From the NCBI RefSeq assembly GCF_027744825.2, contig NC_071351.1, positions 15,885,001 through 15,949,000 of the forward strand: DNA of 64,000 nt, read 5' to 3'. A program made the translations under genes and the position numbers. Shown here one piece after another: positions 1-13,790 of this stretch (position 1 is the first letter of the stretch; every line of letters begins with the position of its first letter). The notes below the pieces were generated by a model. The model did no database searches and was not told the origin of the DNA. It worked only from the letters and a program-made list of their open reading frames with translations. Origin of the DNA: Synchiropus splendidus (taxonomy: Eukaryota; Chordata; Actinopteri; Syngnathiformes; Callionymidae).

Positions 1-3000
1 AATTTTAACCTCCCACTATAGCAGAAAGGGTCCTTCTCGTAGTTGCACATCAAATCTAAGCTGTTTGAAGTGTTGTTCCAAAGTTATCAACATTTTTACG
101 TTTGTCGTTTCGGAACCCACCTTATCTCAGGCTGAAAACGCGTTTTCTGCATTGTGCCATAACTTCTCTGGGAAGCTTCAGAAGATGAAATGTTCACCTC
201 CCACTATAGCAGAAAGGGTCTTTCTAGAAGTTGCACATCAAATCTAAGCTGTCTGAAGTGTTTTTCGATAGTTATCAACATTTTTATGTTTGGCGTTCCG
301 GGATCGACCTTATCTCCGGCTGAAAACGCGTTTTACGCATTATGCCTTAACTTTGCAATGAACCTTTAGAACATGAAATTTTAACCTCCCACTATAGCAG
401 AAAGGGTCTTTCTAGTAGTTGCACATCAAATCGAAGCTGTCTGAAGTGTTTTTCCAAAGTTATCAACATTTTTATGTTTGGCGTTCCGGAAATGACCTTA
501 TCTCAGGCTGAAAACGCGTTTTACGCATTGTGCCATAACTTCTCTGGCAAGCTTCTATAGATGAAATGTTCACCTCCCACTATAGCAGAAAGGGTCTTTC
601 TAGTAGTTGCACATCAAATCTAAGCTGCCTGAAATGTTTTTCCAAAGTTAGCAACATTTTTATGTTTGGCGTTCCGGAATCGACCTTATCTCAGGCTGAA
701 AACGCTTTTTACGCTTTGTGCCATAACTTTGCAGGGAAGCTTCAGAAAATGAAATTTTCACCTCCCACTATAGCAGAAAGGGTCCTTCTAGTAGTTGCAC
801 ATCAAATCTAAGCTGTTTGAAGTGTTGTTCCAAAGTTATCAACATTTTTATGTTTGGCGTTCCAGAATCGACCTTATCTCAGGCTGAAAACGCGTTTTCT
901 GCATTGTGCCATAACTTTGCATGGAAGCTTCCGAACATGAAATTTAAACTCCCACTTATGCAGAAAGGGTCTGTCTAGTAGTTGCACATCAAATCTAAGC
1001 TGTCTGAAGTGTTTTTCGATAGTTATCAACATTTTTATGTTTGGCGTTCCGGAATCGACCTTATCTCAGGATGAAAATGCGTTTTCTGCATTGTCCCATA
1101 ACTTTCCGGGGAAGCTTCAGAACATGAAATTTTGACCTCCCACTATAGCAGAAAGGGTCTTTCTAGTAGTTGCACATCAAATCTAAGATGTCTGATGTGT
1201 TTTTCCAAAGTTATCAACATTTTTATGTATGGTGTTTCGGAATCGACCTTATCTCAGGCTGAAAACGCGTTTTCTTCATTGTGCCATAACTTCTCAGGGA
1301 AGCTTCAGAACATGAAATTTTAACCTCCCACTACAGCAGAAAGGGACTTTCTAGTAGTTGCACATCAAATCTAAGCTGTCTGAAGTGCTTTTCCAAAGTT
1401 ATCAACATTTTTATGTTTGGCGTTCCGGAATCGACCTTATCTCAGGCTGAAAACGCGTTTTACGCATTTTGCCATAACTTTGCAGGGAAGCTTCAGAAAA
1501 TGAAATGTTCACGTCCCACTATAGCAGAAAGGGTCTTTCTAGTAGTTGCACATCAAATCTAAGCTGTCTGAAGTGTTTTTCGAAAGTTATCAACATTTTT
1601 ATGATTGGCGTTCCGGAATTGACCTTATCTCAGGATGAAAATGCGTTTTCTGCATTGTCCCATAACTTTCCGAGGAAGCTTCAGAACATGAAATTTTGAC
1701 CTGCCACTATAGCAGAAAGGGTCTTTCTAGTAGTTGCACATCAAATCTAAGCTGTCTGAAGTGTTTTTCGAAAGTTATCAACATTTTTATGTTTGGCGTT
1801 CCAGAATCGACCTTATCTCAGGCTGAAAACGCGTTGTCTGCATTGTGCCATAACTTTGCATGGAAGCTTCCGAACATGAAATTTTAACCTCCCACTTATG
1901 CAGAAAGGGTCATTCTAGTAGTTGCACATCAAATCTAAGCTGTCTGAAGTGTTTTTCGATAGTTATCAACATTTTTATGTTTGGCGTTCCGGAATCGACC
2001 TTATCTCAGGATGAAAATGCGTTTTCTGCATTGTCCCATAACTTTCCGGGGAAGCTTCAGAACATGAAATTTTGACCTCCCACTATAGCAGAAAGGGTCT
2101 TTCTAGTAGTTGCACATCAAATCTAAGCTGTCTGAAATGTTTTTCCAAAGTTAGCAACATTTTTATGTTTGGCGTTCCGGAACCCACCTTATCTCAGGCT
2201 GAAAACGCTTTTTCTGCATTGTGCCATAACTTTGCAGGGAAGCTTCAGAACATGAAATTTTCACCTCCCACTATAGCAGAAAGGGTCTTTCTAGTAGTTG
2301 CACATCAAATCTAAGCTGTCTGAAGTGTTTTTCGAAAGTTATCAACATTTTTATGATTGGCGTTCCGGAATTGACCTTATCTCAGGATGAAAATGCGTTT
2401 TCTGCATTGTCCCATAACTTTCCGGGGAAGCTTCAGAACATGAAATTTTGACCTCCCACTATAGCAGAAAGGGTCTTTCTAGTAGTTGCACATCAAATCT
2501 AAGCTGTCTGAAGTGTTTTTCCAAAGTTATCAACATTTTTATGTTTGGCGTTCCGGAATCGACCTTATCTCAGGATGAAAATGCGTTTTCTGCATTGTCC
2601 CATAACTTTCCGAGGAAGCTTCAGAACATGAAATTTTGACCTCCCACTATAGCAGAAAGGGTCTTTCTAGTAGTTGCACATAAAATCTAAGCTGTCTGAA
2701 GTGTTTTTAGAAAGTTATCAACATTTTTACGTTTGGCGTTCCAGAATCGACCTTATCTCAGGCTGAAAACGCGTTGTCTGCATTGTGCCATAACTTTGCA
2801 TGGAAGCTTCCGAACATGAAATTTTAACCTCCCACTTATGCAGAAAGGGTCTTTCTAGTAGTTGCACATCAAATCTAAGCTGTCTGAAGTGTTTTTCGAA
2901 AGTTATCAACATTTTTATGATTGGCGTTCCGGAATTGACCTTATCTCAGGATGAAAATGCGTTTTCTGCATTGTCCCATAACTTTCCAGGGAAGCTTCAG

Positions 3001-5079
3001 AACATGAAATTTTGACCTCCCACTATAGCAGAAAGGGTCTTTCTAGTAGTTGCACATCAAATCTAAGCTGTCTGAAGTGTTTTTCGAAAGTTATCAACAT
3101 TTTTATGTTTGGCGTTCCAGAATCGACCTTATCTCAGCCTGAAAACGCGTTTTCTGCATTGTGCCATAACTTTGCATGGAAGCTTCCGAACATGAAATTT
3201 TAACCTCCCACTTATGCAGAAAGGGTCTTTCTAGTAGTTGCACATCAAATCGAAGCTGTCTGAAGTGTTTTTCCAAAGTTATCAACATTTTTATGTTTGG
3301 CGTTCCGGAAATGACCTTATCTCAGGCTGAAAACGCGTTTTACGCATTGTGCCATAACTTTGCAGGGAAGCTTCAGAACATGAAATGTTCACCTCCCACT
3401 ATAGCAGAAAGGGTCTTTCTAGTAGTTGCACATCAAATCTAAGCTGTCTGAAATGTTTTTCCAAAGTTAGCAACATTTTTATGTTTGGCGTTCCGGAACC
3501 CGCCTTATCTCAGGCTGAAAACGCGTTTTCTGCATTGTGCCATAACTTCTCTGGCAAGCTTCAATAGATGAAATGTTCACCTCCCACTATAGCAGATAGG
3601 GTCTTTCTAGTAGTTGCACATCAAATCTAAGCTGCCTGAAATGTTTTTCCAAAGTTAGCAACATTTTTATGTTTGGCGTTCCGGAACCCACCTTATCTCA
3701 GGCTGAAAACGCGTTTTCTGCATTGTGCCATAACTTCTCAGGGAAGCTTCAGAACATGAAATTTTAACCTCCCACTACAGCAGAAAGGGTCTTTCTAGTA
3801 GTTGCACATCAAATCTAAGCTGTCTGAAGTGCTTTTCGAAAGTTATCAACATTTTTACGTTTGGCGTTCCGGAACCCACCTTATCTCAAGCTGAAAACGC
3901 GTTTTCTGCATTGTGCCATAACTCTGCATGGAAGCATCCGAACATGAAATTTAACCTCCCACTTATGCAGAAAGGGTCTTTCTAGTAGTTGCACATCAAA
4001 TCTAAGCTGTCTGGATTTTTTTTCGATAGTTATCAACATTTTTATGATTGGCCTTCCGGAACCCACCTTATCTCAGGATGAAAATGCGTTTTCTGCATTG
4101 TCCCATTACTTTCCGGCGAAGCTTCAGAGCATGAAAGTTTGACCTCCCACTATAGCAGAAAGGGTCTTTCTAGTAGTTGCACATCAAATCTAAGCTGTCT
4201 GATGTGTTTTTCCAAAGTTAGCAACATTTTTATGTTTGGCGTTCCGGAAATGACCTTATCTCAGGCTGAAAACGCATTTTCTGCATTGTGCCATAACTTT
4301 GCAAGGAAGCTTCAGAACATGAAATTTTCACCTCCCACTATAGCAGAAGGGGTCCTTCTCGTAGTTGCACATCAAATCTAAGCTGTTTGAAGTCTTGTTC
4401 CAAAGTTATCAACATTTTTACGTTTGGCGTTTCGGAACCCACCTTATCTCAGGCTGAAAACGCGTTTTCTGCATTGTGCCATAACTTCTCTGGGAAGCTT
4501 CAGAAGATGAAATGTTCACCTCCCACTATAGCAGAAAGGGTCTTTCTAGTAGTTGCACATCAAATCTAAGCTGTCTGAAATGTTTTTCCAAAGTTAGCAA
4601 CATTTTTATGTTTGGCGTTCAGGAATCCACCTTATCTCAGGCTGAAAACGCGTTTTCTGCATTGTGCCATAACTTTGCAGGGAAGCTTCAGAACATGAAA
4701 TTTTAACCTCCCACTATAGCAGAAAGGGTCCTTCTAGTAGTTGCACATCAAATCTAAGCTGTCTGAAGTGTTTTTCGAAAGTTATCAACATTTTTATGAT
4801 TGGCGTTCCGGAATTGACCTTATCTCAGGATGAAAATGCGTTTTCTGCATTGTCCCATAACTTTCCGAGGAAGCTTCAGAACATGAAATTTTGACCTGCC
4901 ACTATAGCAGAAAGGGTCTTTCTAGTAGTTGCACATCAAATCTAAGCTGTCTGAAATGTTTTTCCAAAGTTAGCAACATTTTTATGTTTGGCGTTCCGGA
5001 ACCCACCTTATCTCAGGCTGAAAACGCTTTTTCTGCATTGTGCCATAACTTTGCATGGAAGCTTCCGAACATGAAATTT

Positions 5080-8000
5080 TAACCTCCCACTATAGCAGAA
5101 AGGGTCCTTATCGTAGTTGCACATCATATCTAAGCTGTTTGAAGTGTTGTTCCAAAGTTATCAAGATTTTTACGTTAGGCGTTTCGGAACCCACCTTATC
5201 TCAACCTGAAAACGCGTTTTCTGCATTGTGCCATAACTTCTCTGGGAAGCTTCAGAAGATGAAATGTTCACCTCCCACTATAGCAGAAAGGGTCTTTCTA
5301 GTAGTTGCACATCAAATCTAAGCTGCCTGAAATGTTATTCCAAAGTTAGCAACATTTTTATGTTTGGCGTTCAGGAATCCACCTTATCTCTGGCTGAAAA
5401 CGCGTTTTCTGCATTGTGCCATAACTTTGCAGGTAAGCTTCAGAACATGAAATTTTAACCTCCCACTATAGCAGAAAGGGTCCTTCTAGTAGTTGCACAT
5501 CAAATCTAAGCTGTCTGAAGTGTTTTTCCAAAGTTATCAACATTTTTATGTTTGGCGTTCCGGAATCGACCTTATCTCAGGCTGAAAACGCTTTATACGC
5601 TTTGTGCCATAACTTTGCAGGGAAGCTTCAGAAAATCAAATTTTCACCTCCCACTATAGCAGAAAGGGTTTTTCTAGTAGTTGCACATCAAATCTAAGCT
5701 GTCTGAAGTGTTTTTCGAAAGTTATCAACATTTTTATGATTGGCGTTCCGGAATTGACCTTATCTCAGGATGAAAATGCGTTTTCTGCATTGTCCCATAA
5801 CTTTCCGGGGAAGCTTCAGAACATGAAATTTTGACCTCCCACTATAGCAGAAAGGGTCTTTCTAGTAGTTGCACATCAAATCTAAGCTGTCTGAAGTGTT
5901 TTTCGAAAGTTATCAACATTTTTATGTTTGGCGTTCCAGAATCGACCTTATCTCAGCCTGAAAACGCGTTTTCTGCATTGTGCCATAACTTTGCATGGAA
6001 GCTTCCGAACATGAAATTTTAACCTCCCACTTATGCAGAAAGGGTCTTTCTAGTAGTTGCACATCAAATCTAAGCTGTCTGAAGTGTTTTTCGATAGTTA
6101 TCAACATTTTTATGTTTGGCGTTCCGGAATCGACCTTATCTCAGGATGAAAATGCGTTTTCTGCATTGTCCCATAACTTTCCGGGGAAGCTTCAGAACAT
6201 GAAATTTTGACCTCCCACTATAGCAGAAAGGGTCTTTCTAGTAGTTGCACATCAAATCTAAGATGTCTGAAGTGTTGTTCCAAAGTGATCAACATTTTTA
6301 CGTTTGGCGTTTCGGAACCCACCTTGTCTGAGGCTGAAAACGCGTTTTCTGCATTGTGCCATAACTTCTATGGGAAGCTTCAGAACATGAAATGTTCACG
6401 TCCCACTATAGCAGAAAGGGTCTTTCTTGTAGTTGCACATCAAATCGAAGCTGTCTGAAGTGTTTTTCCAAAGTTATCAACATTTTTATGTTTGGCGTTC
6501 CGGAAATGACCTTATCTCAGGCTGAAAACGCGTTTTACGCATTGTGCCATAACTTTGCAGGGAAGCTTCAGAACATGAAATGTTCACCTCCCACTATAGC
6601 AGAAAGGGTCTTTCTAGTAGTTGCACATCAAATCTAAGCTGTCTGAAATGTTTTTCCAAAGTTAGCAACATTTTTATGTTTGGCGTACCGGAACCCACCT
6701 TATCTCAGGCTGAAAACGCGTTTTCTGCATTGTGCCATAACTTTGCAGGGAAGCTTCAGAACATGAAATTTTAACCTCCCACTATAGCAGAAAGGGTCCT
6801 TATCGTAGTTGCACATCAAATCTAAGCTGTTTGAAGTGTTGTTCCAAAGTTATCAACATTTTTACGTTTGGCGTTTCGGAACCCACCTTATCTCAGGCTG
6901 AAAACGCGTTTTCTGCATTGTGCCATAACTTCTCTGGGAAGCTTCAGAAGATGAAATGTTCACCTCCCACTATAGCAGAAAGGGTCTTTCTAGTAGTTGC
7001 ACATCAAATCTAAGCTGCCTGAAATGTTTTTCCAAAGTTAGCAACATTTTTATGTTTGGCGTTCAGGAATCCACCTTATCTCAGGCTGAAAACGCGTTTT
7101 CTGCATTGTGCCATAACTTTGCAGGGAAGCTTCAGAACATAAAATTTTAACCTCCCACTATAGCAGAAAGGGTCCTTCTAGTAGTTGCACATCAAATCTA
7201 AGGTGTCTGAAGTGTTTTTCCAAAGTTATCAACATTTTTATGTTTGGCGTTCCGGAATCGACCTTATCTCAGGCTGAAAACGCTTTTTACGCTTTGTGCC
7301 ATAACTTTGCAGGGAAGCTTCAGAAAATGAAATTTTCACCTTCCACTATAGCAGAAAGGGTTTTTCTAGCAGTTGCACATCAAATCTAAGCTGTCTGAAT
7401 TGTTTTTCCAAAGTTATCAACATTTTTGTGTTTGGCGTTCCGGAACCCACCTTATCTCAGGCTGAAAACGCGTTTTCTGCATTGTGCCATAACTTTGCAG
7501 GGAAGCTTCAGAACATGAAATTTTAACCTCCCACTATAGCAGAAAGGGTTTTTCTAGTAGTTGCACATCAAATCTAAGCGGTCTGAAGTGTTTTTCGAAA
7601 GTTATCAACATTTTTATGATTGGCGTTCCGGAATTGACCTTATCTCAGGATGAAAATGCGTTTTCTGCATTGTCCCATAACTTTCCGGGGAAGCTTCAGA
7701 ACATGAAATTTTGACCTCCCACTATAGCAGAAAAGGTCTTTCTCGTAGTTGCACATCAAATCTAAGCTGTCTGAAGTGTTTTTCGAAAGTTATCAACATT
7801 TTTATGTTTGGCGTTCCAGAATCGACCTTATCTCAGGCTGAAAACGCGTTTTCTGCATTGTGCCATAACTTTGCATGGAAGCTTCCGAACATGAAATTTT
7901 AACCTCCCACTTATGCAGAAAGGGTCTTTCTAGTAGTTGCACATCAAATCTAAGCTGTCTGAAGTGTTGTTCCAAAGTGATCAACATTTTTACGTTTTGC

Positions 8001-8460
8001 GTTTCGGAACCCACCTTGTCTCAGGCTGAAAACGCGTTTTCTGCATTGTGCCATAACTTCTATGGGAAGCTTCAGAACATGAAATGTTCACGTCCCACTA
8101 TAGCAGAAAGGGTCTTTCTAGTAGTTGCACATCAAATCGAAGCTGTCTGAAGTGTTTTTCCAAAGTTATCAACATTTTTATGTTTGGCGCTCCGGAAATG
8201 AACTTATCTCAGGCTGAAAATGCGTTTTACGCATTGTGCCATAACTTTGCAGGGAAGCTTCAGAACATGAAATTTTAACCTCCCACTATAGCAGAAAGGG
8301 TCCTTCTAGTAGTTGCACATCAAATCTAAGCTGTCTGAAGTGTTTTTCCAAAGTTATCAACATTTTTATGTTTGGCGTTCCGGAATCGACCTTATCTCAG
8401 GCTGAAAACGCTTTTTACGCTTTGTGCCATAACTTTGCAGGGAAGCTTCAGAAAAAGAAA
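5080..8460. repeat. 9-mer higher-order repeat, about 1,692 bp, two copies
   Basis: Private variants recur 1,692 bp (9 x 188) apart. The CCTTATCGTAG variant is at 5,101 and 6,793. The GTTCAGGAATCCACC monomer is at about 5,370 and 7,060. The CTTCTATGGGAAG monomer is near 6,367 and 8,059. Within the second copy one monomer is inserted (offset 1,880 between about 5.67 and 6.07 kb) and another is lost, which brings the offset back to 1,692. Boundaries are approximate. Confidence 0.65.
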
Positions 8461-9734
8461 TTTTCACCTCCCACTATAGCAGAAAGGGTTTTTCTAGTAG
8501 TTGCACATCAAATCTAAGCTGTCTGAAGTGTTTTTCGAAAGTTATCAACATTTTTATGATTGGCGTTCCGGAATTGACCTTATCTCAGGATGAAAATGCG
8601 TTTTCTGCATTGTCCCATAACTTTCCGGGGAAGCTTCAGAACATGAAATTTTGACCTCCCACTATAGCAGAAAAGGTCTTTCTCGTAGTTGCACATCAAA
8701 TCTAAGCTGTCTGAAGTGTTTTTCGAAAGTTATCAACATTTTTATGTTTGGCGTTCCAGAATCGACCTTATCTCAGGCTGAAAACGCGTTTTCTGCATTG
8801 TGCCATAACTTTGCATGGAAGCTTCCGAACATGAAATTTTAACCTCCCACTGATGCAGAAAGGGTCTTTCTAGTAGTTGCACATCAAATCTAAGCTGTCT
8901 GAAGTGTTGTTCCAAAGTGATCAACATTTTTACGTTTTGCGTTTCGGAACCCACCTTGTCTCAGGCTGAAAACGCGTTTTCTGCATTGTGCCATAACTTC
9001 TATGGGAAGCTTCAGAACATGAAATGTTCACGTCCCACTATAGCAGAAAGGGTCTTTCTAGTAGTTGCACATCAAATCGAAGCTGTCTGAAGTGTTTTTC
9101 CAAAGTTATCAACATTTTTATGTTTGGCGCTCCGGAAATGAACTTATCTCAGGCTGAAAATGCGTTTTACGCATTGTCCCATAACTTTCCGGGGAAGCTT
9201 CAGAACATGAAATTTTGACCTCCCACTATAGCAGAAAAGGTCTTTCTCGTAGTTGCACATCAAATCTAAGCTGTCTGAAGTGTTTTTCGAAAGTTATCAA
9301 CATTTTTATGTTTGGCGTTCCAGAATCGACCTTATCTCAGGCTGAAAACGCGTTTTCTGCATTGTGCCATAACTTTGCATGGAAGCTTCCGAACATGAAA
9401 TTTTAACCTCCCACTGATGCAGAAAGGGTCTTTCTAGTAGTTGCACATCAAATCTAAGCTGTCTGAAGTGTTGTTCCAAAGTGATCAACATTTTTACGTT
9501 TTGCGTTTCGGAACCCACCTTGTCTCAGGCTGAAAACGCGTTTTCTGCATTGTGCCATAACTTCTATGGGAAGCTTCAGAACATGAAATGTTCACGTCCC
9601 ACTATAGCAGAAAGGGTCTTTCTAGTAGTTGCACATCAAATCGAAGCTGTCTGAAGTGTTTTTCCAAAGTTATCAACATTTTTATGTTTGGCGCTCCGGA
9701 AATGAACTTATCTCAGGCTGAAAATGCGTTTTAC
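7667..9734. repeat. 5-mer (940 bp) and derived 3-mer (564 bp) repeat units
   Basis: The segment from 7,667 is repeated from 8,607 at 940 bp. The 564-bp unit 8,607-9,170 is followed directly by 9,171-9,734, which looks identical by eye and shares the private variants AAAAGGTCTTTCTCG, CACTGATGCAG and GGCGCTCCGGAAATGAAC. At about 9,171 the monomer is a chimera: its left part is of the GTTTTACGCATTG type and its right part of the TGTCCCATAACTTTCC type. This is the expected scar of unequal crossing-over. Confidence 0.8.
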
Positions 9735-10529
9735 GCATTGTGCCATAACTTTGCAGGGAAGCTTCAGAACATGAAATGATCTCCTCCCACTATAGCAAAA
9801 AGGGTCTTTCTAGTAGTTGCACATCAAATCTAAGCTGTCTGAAATGTTTTTCCAAAGTTAGCAACATTTTTATGTTTGGCGTTCCGGAAACCACCTTATC
9901 TCAGGCTGAAAACGCTTTTTCTGCATTGTGCCATAACTTTGCAGGGAAGCTTCAGAACATGAAATTTTCACCTGCCACTATCGCAGAAAGCGTCTTTCTG
10001 GTAGTTGCACATCAAATCTAAGCTGTCTGAAGTGTTGTTCCAAAGTTATCAACATTTTTATGTTTGGCGTTCCAGAATCGACCTTATCTCAGGCTGAAAA
10101 TGCGTTTTACGCATTGTGCCATGACTTTGCAGGGAAGCTTCAGAACATGAAATGTTCACTTCCCACTATAGCAAAAACGGTCTTTCTCGTAGTTGCACAT
10201 CAAATCTAAGCTGTCTGAAGTGTTTTTCGAAAGTTATCAACATTTTTATGTTTGGCGTTCCAGAATCGACCTTATCTCAGGCTGAAAACGCGTTTTACGC
10301 ATTGTGCCATAACTTTGCAGGGAACCTTTAGAACATGAAATTTTCACCTCCCACAAAGCAGAAAGGGTCTTTCTAGTAGTTGCACATCAAATCTAAGCTG
10401 TCTGATGTGTTTTTCCAAAGTAATCAACATTTTTATGTATGGCGTTCCGGAATCGACCTTATCTCAGGATGAAAATGCGTTTTCTGCATTGTCCCATAAC
10501 TTTCCGGGGAAGCTTCAGAACATGAAATT

Positions 10530-13500
10530 TTGACCTCCCACTATAGCAGAAAGGGTCTTTCTAGTAGTTGCACATTAAATCTAAGCTGTCTGATGTGTTT
10601 TTCCAAAGTTATCAACATTTTTACGTTTGGCGTTTCGGAACCCACCTTATCTCAGGCTGAAAACGCTTTTTACGCTTTGTGCCATAACTTTGCAGGGAAG
10701 CTTCAGAAAATGAAATTTTCACCTTCCACTATAGCAGAAAGGGTTTTTCTATCAGTTGCACATCAAATCTAAGCTGTCTGAAGTGTTTTTCCAAAGTTAT
10801 CAACATTTTTGTGTTTGGCATTTCGGAATCAACCTTATCTCAGGCTGAAAACGCATTTTCTGCATTGTGCCATAACTTTGCAAGAAGCTTCAGAACATGA
10901 AATTTTCACCTCCCACTATAGCAGAAAGGGTCTTTCTAGTAGTTGCACATCAAATCTAAGCTGTCTGAAGTGTTTTTCGAAAGTTATCAACATTTTTATG
11001 TTTGGCGTTCCAGAATCGACCTTATCTCAGAATGAAAATGCGTTTTCTGCATTGTCCCATAACTTTCCGGGGAAGCTTCAGAACATGAAATTTTGACCTC
11101 CCTCTATAGCAGAAAGGGTCTTTCTAGTAGTTGCACATCAAATCTAAGCTGTCTGATGTGTTTTTCCAACGTTATCAACATTTTTATGTATGCCGTTCCG
11201 GAATCGACCTTATCTCCGGCTGAAAACGCGTTTTACGCATTGTGCCATAACTTTGCCGGGAACCTATAAAACATGAAATTTTCACCTCCCACGATCACAG
11301 AAAGGGTCTTTCTAGTAGTTGCACATCAAATCTAAGCTGTCTGAAGTGTTGTTCCAAAGTGATCAACATTTTTACGTTTGGCGTTTCGGAACCCACCTTG
11401 TCTCAGGCTGAAAGCGCGTTTTCTGCATTGTGCCATAACTTCTCAGGGAAGCTTCAGAACATGAAATGTTCACGTCCCACTATAGCAGAAAGGGTCTTTC
11501 TTGTAGTTGCACATCAAATCAAAGCTGTCTGAAGTGTTTTTCCAAAGTTATCAACATTTTTATGTTTGGCGTTCCGGAAATGACCTTATCTCAGGCTGAA
11601 AACGCATTTTACGCATTGTGCCATAACTTTGCAGGGAAGCTTCAGAACATGAAATGTTCACCTCCCACTATAGCAGAAAGGGTCTTTCTAGTAGTTGCAC
11701 ATCAAATCTAAGCTGTCTTAAATGTTTTTCCAAAGTTAGCAACATTTTTATGTTTGGCGTTCCGGAACCCACCTTATCTCAGGCTGAAAACGCGTTTTCT
11801 GCATTGTGCCATAACTTTGCAGGGAAGCTTCAGAACATGAAATTTTAACCTCCCACTATAGCAGAAAGGGTTTTTCTAGTAGTTGCACATCAAATCTAAG
11901 CTGTCTGAAGTGTTTTTCCAAAGTTATCAACATTTTTGTGTTTGGCGTTCCGGAATCAACCTTATCTCAGGCTGAAAACGCATTTTCTGCATTGTGCCAT
12001 AACTTTGCAAGGAAGCTTCAGAACATGAAATTTTCACCTCCCACTATAGCAGAAAGGGACTTTCTCGTAGTTGCACATCAAATCTAAGCTGTCTGAAGTG
12101 TTTTTCGAAAGTTATCAACATTTTTATGCTTGGCGTTCCGGAATCGACCTTACCTCAGGATGAAAATGCGTTTTCTGCATTGTCCCATAACTTTCCGAGG
12201 AAGCTTCAGAACATGAAATTTTGACCTCCCACTATAGCAGAAAGGGTCTTTCTAGTAGTTGCACATCAAATTTAAGCTGTCTGAAGTGTTTTTCGAAAGT
12301 TATCAACATTTTTATGTTTGGCGTTCCAGAATCGACCTTATCTCAGGCTGAAAACGCGTTGTCTACATTGTGCGATAACTTTGCATGGAAGCTTCGGAAC
12401 ATGAAATTTTAACCTCCCACTTATGCAGAAAGGGTCCTTGTAGTAGTTGCACCTCAAATTTAAGCTGTCTGAAGTGTTTTTCCAAAGTTATCAACATTTT
12501 TGTGTTTGGCGTTACGGAATCAACCTTATCTCATGCTGAAAACGCATTTTCTGCATTGTGCCATAACTTTGCAAGGAAGCTTCAGAACATGAAATTTTGA
12601 CCTCCCACTATAGCAGAAAGGGTCTTTCTAGTAGTTGCACATCAAATCTAAGCTGTCTGATGTGTTTTTCCAAAGTTATCAACATTTTTATGTATGGCGT
12701 TCCGGAATCGACCTTATCTCAGGATGAAAATGCGTTTTCTGCATTGTCCCATAACTTTCCGGGGAAGCTTCAGAACATGAAATTTTGACCTCCCACTATA
12801 GCAGAAAGGGTCTTTCGAGTAGTTGCACATCAAATCTAAGCTGTCTGAAGTGTTGTTCCAAAGTTATCAACATTTTTACGTTTGGCGTTTCGGAACCCAC
12901 CTTATCTCAGGCTGAAAACGCTTTTTACGCTTTGTGCCATAACTTTGCAGGGAAGCTTCAGAAAATGAAATTTTCACCTTCCACTATAGCAGAAAGGGTT
13001 TTTCTATCAGTTGCACATCAAATCTAAGCTGTCTGAAGTGGTTTTCCAAAGTTATCAACATTTTTGTGTTTGGCATTCCGGAATCAACCTTATCTCAGGC
13101 TGAAAACGCATTTTCTGCATTGTGCCATAACTTTGCAAGGAAGCTTCAGAACATGAAATTTTCACCTCCCACTATAGCAGAAAGGGTCTTTCTAGTAGTT
13201 GCACATCAAATCTAACCTGTCTGAAGTGTTTTTCGAAAGTTATCAACATTTTTATGTTTGGCGTTCCAGAATCGACCTTATCTCAGGCTGAAAACGCGTT
13301 GTCTGCATTATGCCATAACTTTGCATGGAAGCTTCCGAACATGAAATTTTAACCTCCCACTTATGCAGAAAGGGTCTTTCTAGTAGTTGTACATCAAATC
13401 TAAACTGTCTGAAGTGTTTTTCGATTGTTATCAACATTTTCATGTTTGGCGTTCCGGAATCGACCTTATCTCAGAATGAAAATGCGTTTTCTGCATTGTC

Positions 13501-13790
13501 CCATTACTTTGCAGGGAACCTATAAAACATGAAATTTTCACCTCCCACGATCACAGAAAGGGTCTTTCTAGTAGTTGCACATCAAATCTAAGCTGTCTGA
13601 AGTGTTGTTCCAAAGTGATCAACATTTTTAAGTTTGGCGTTTCGGAACCCACCTTGTCTCAGGCTGAAAACGCGTTTTCTGCATTGTGCCATAACTTCTC
13701 AGGGAAGCTTCAGAACATGAAATGTTCACGTCCCACTATAGCAGAAAGGGTCTTTCTTGTAGTTGCACATCAAATCTATGCTGTCTGAAG
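10530..13790. repeat. 12-mer higher-order repeat, 2,256 bp offset
   Basis: The unusual AACCTATAAAACATG junction followed by CACGATCACAG occurs at 11,261 and 13,517, exactly 2,256 bp apart. The monomers with CTTCCACTATAG and TTTTTCTATCAG near 10,725 and 12,980 match at the same spacing, less one base. The GTTCACGTCCC monomer near 11,468 and 13,724 also matches. Only parts of the 12-monomer unit align well. Confidence 0.65.
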
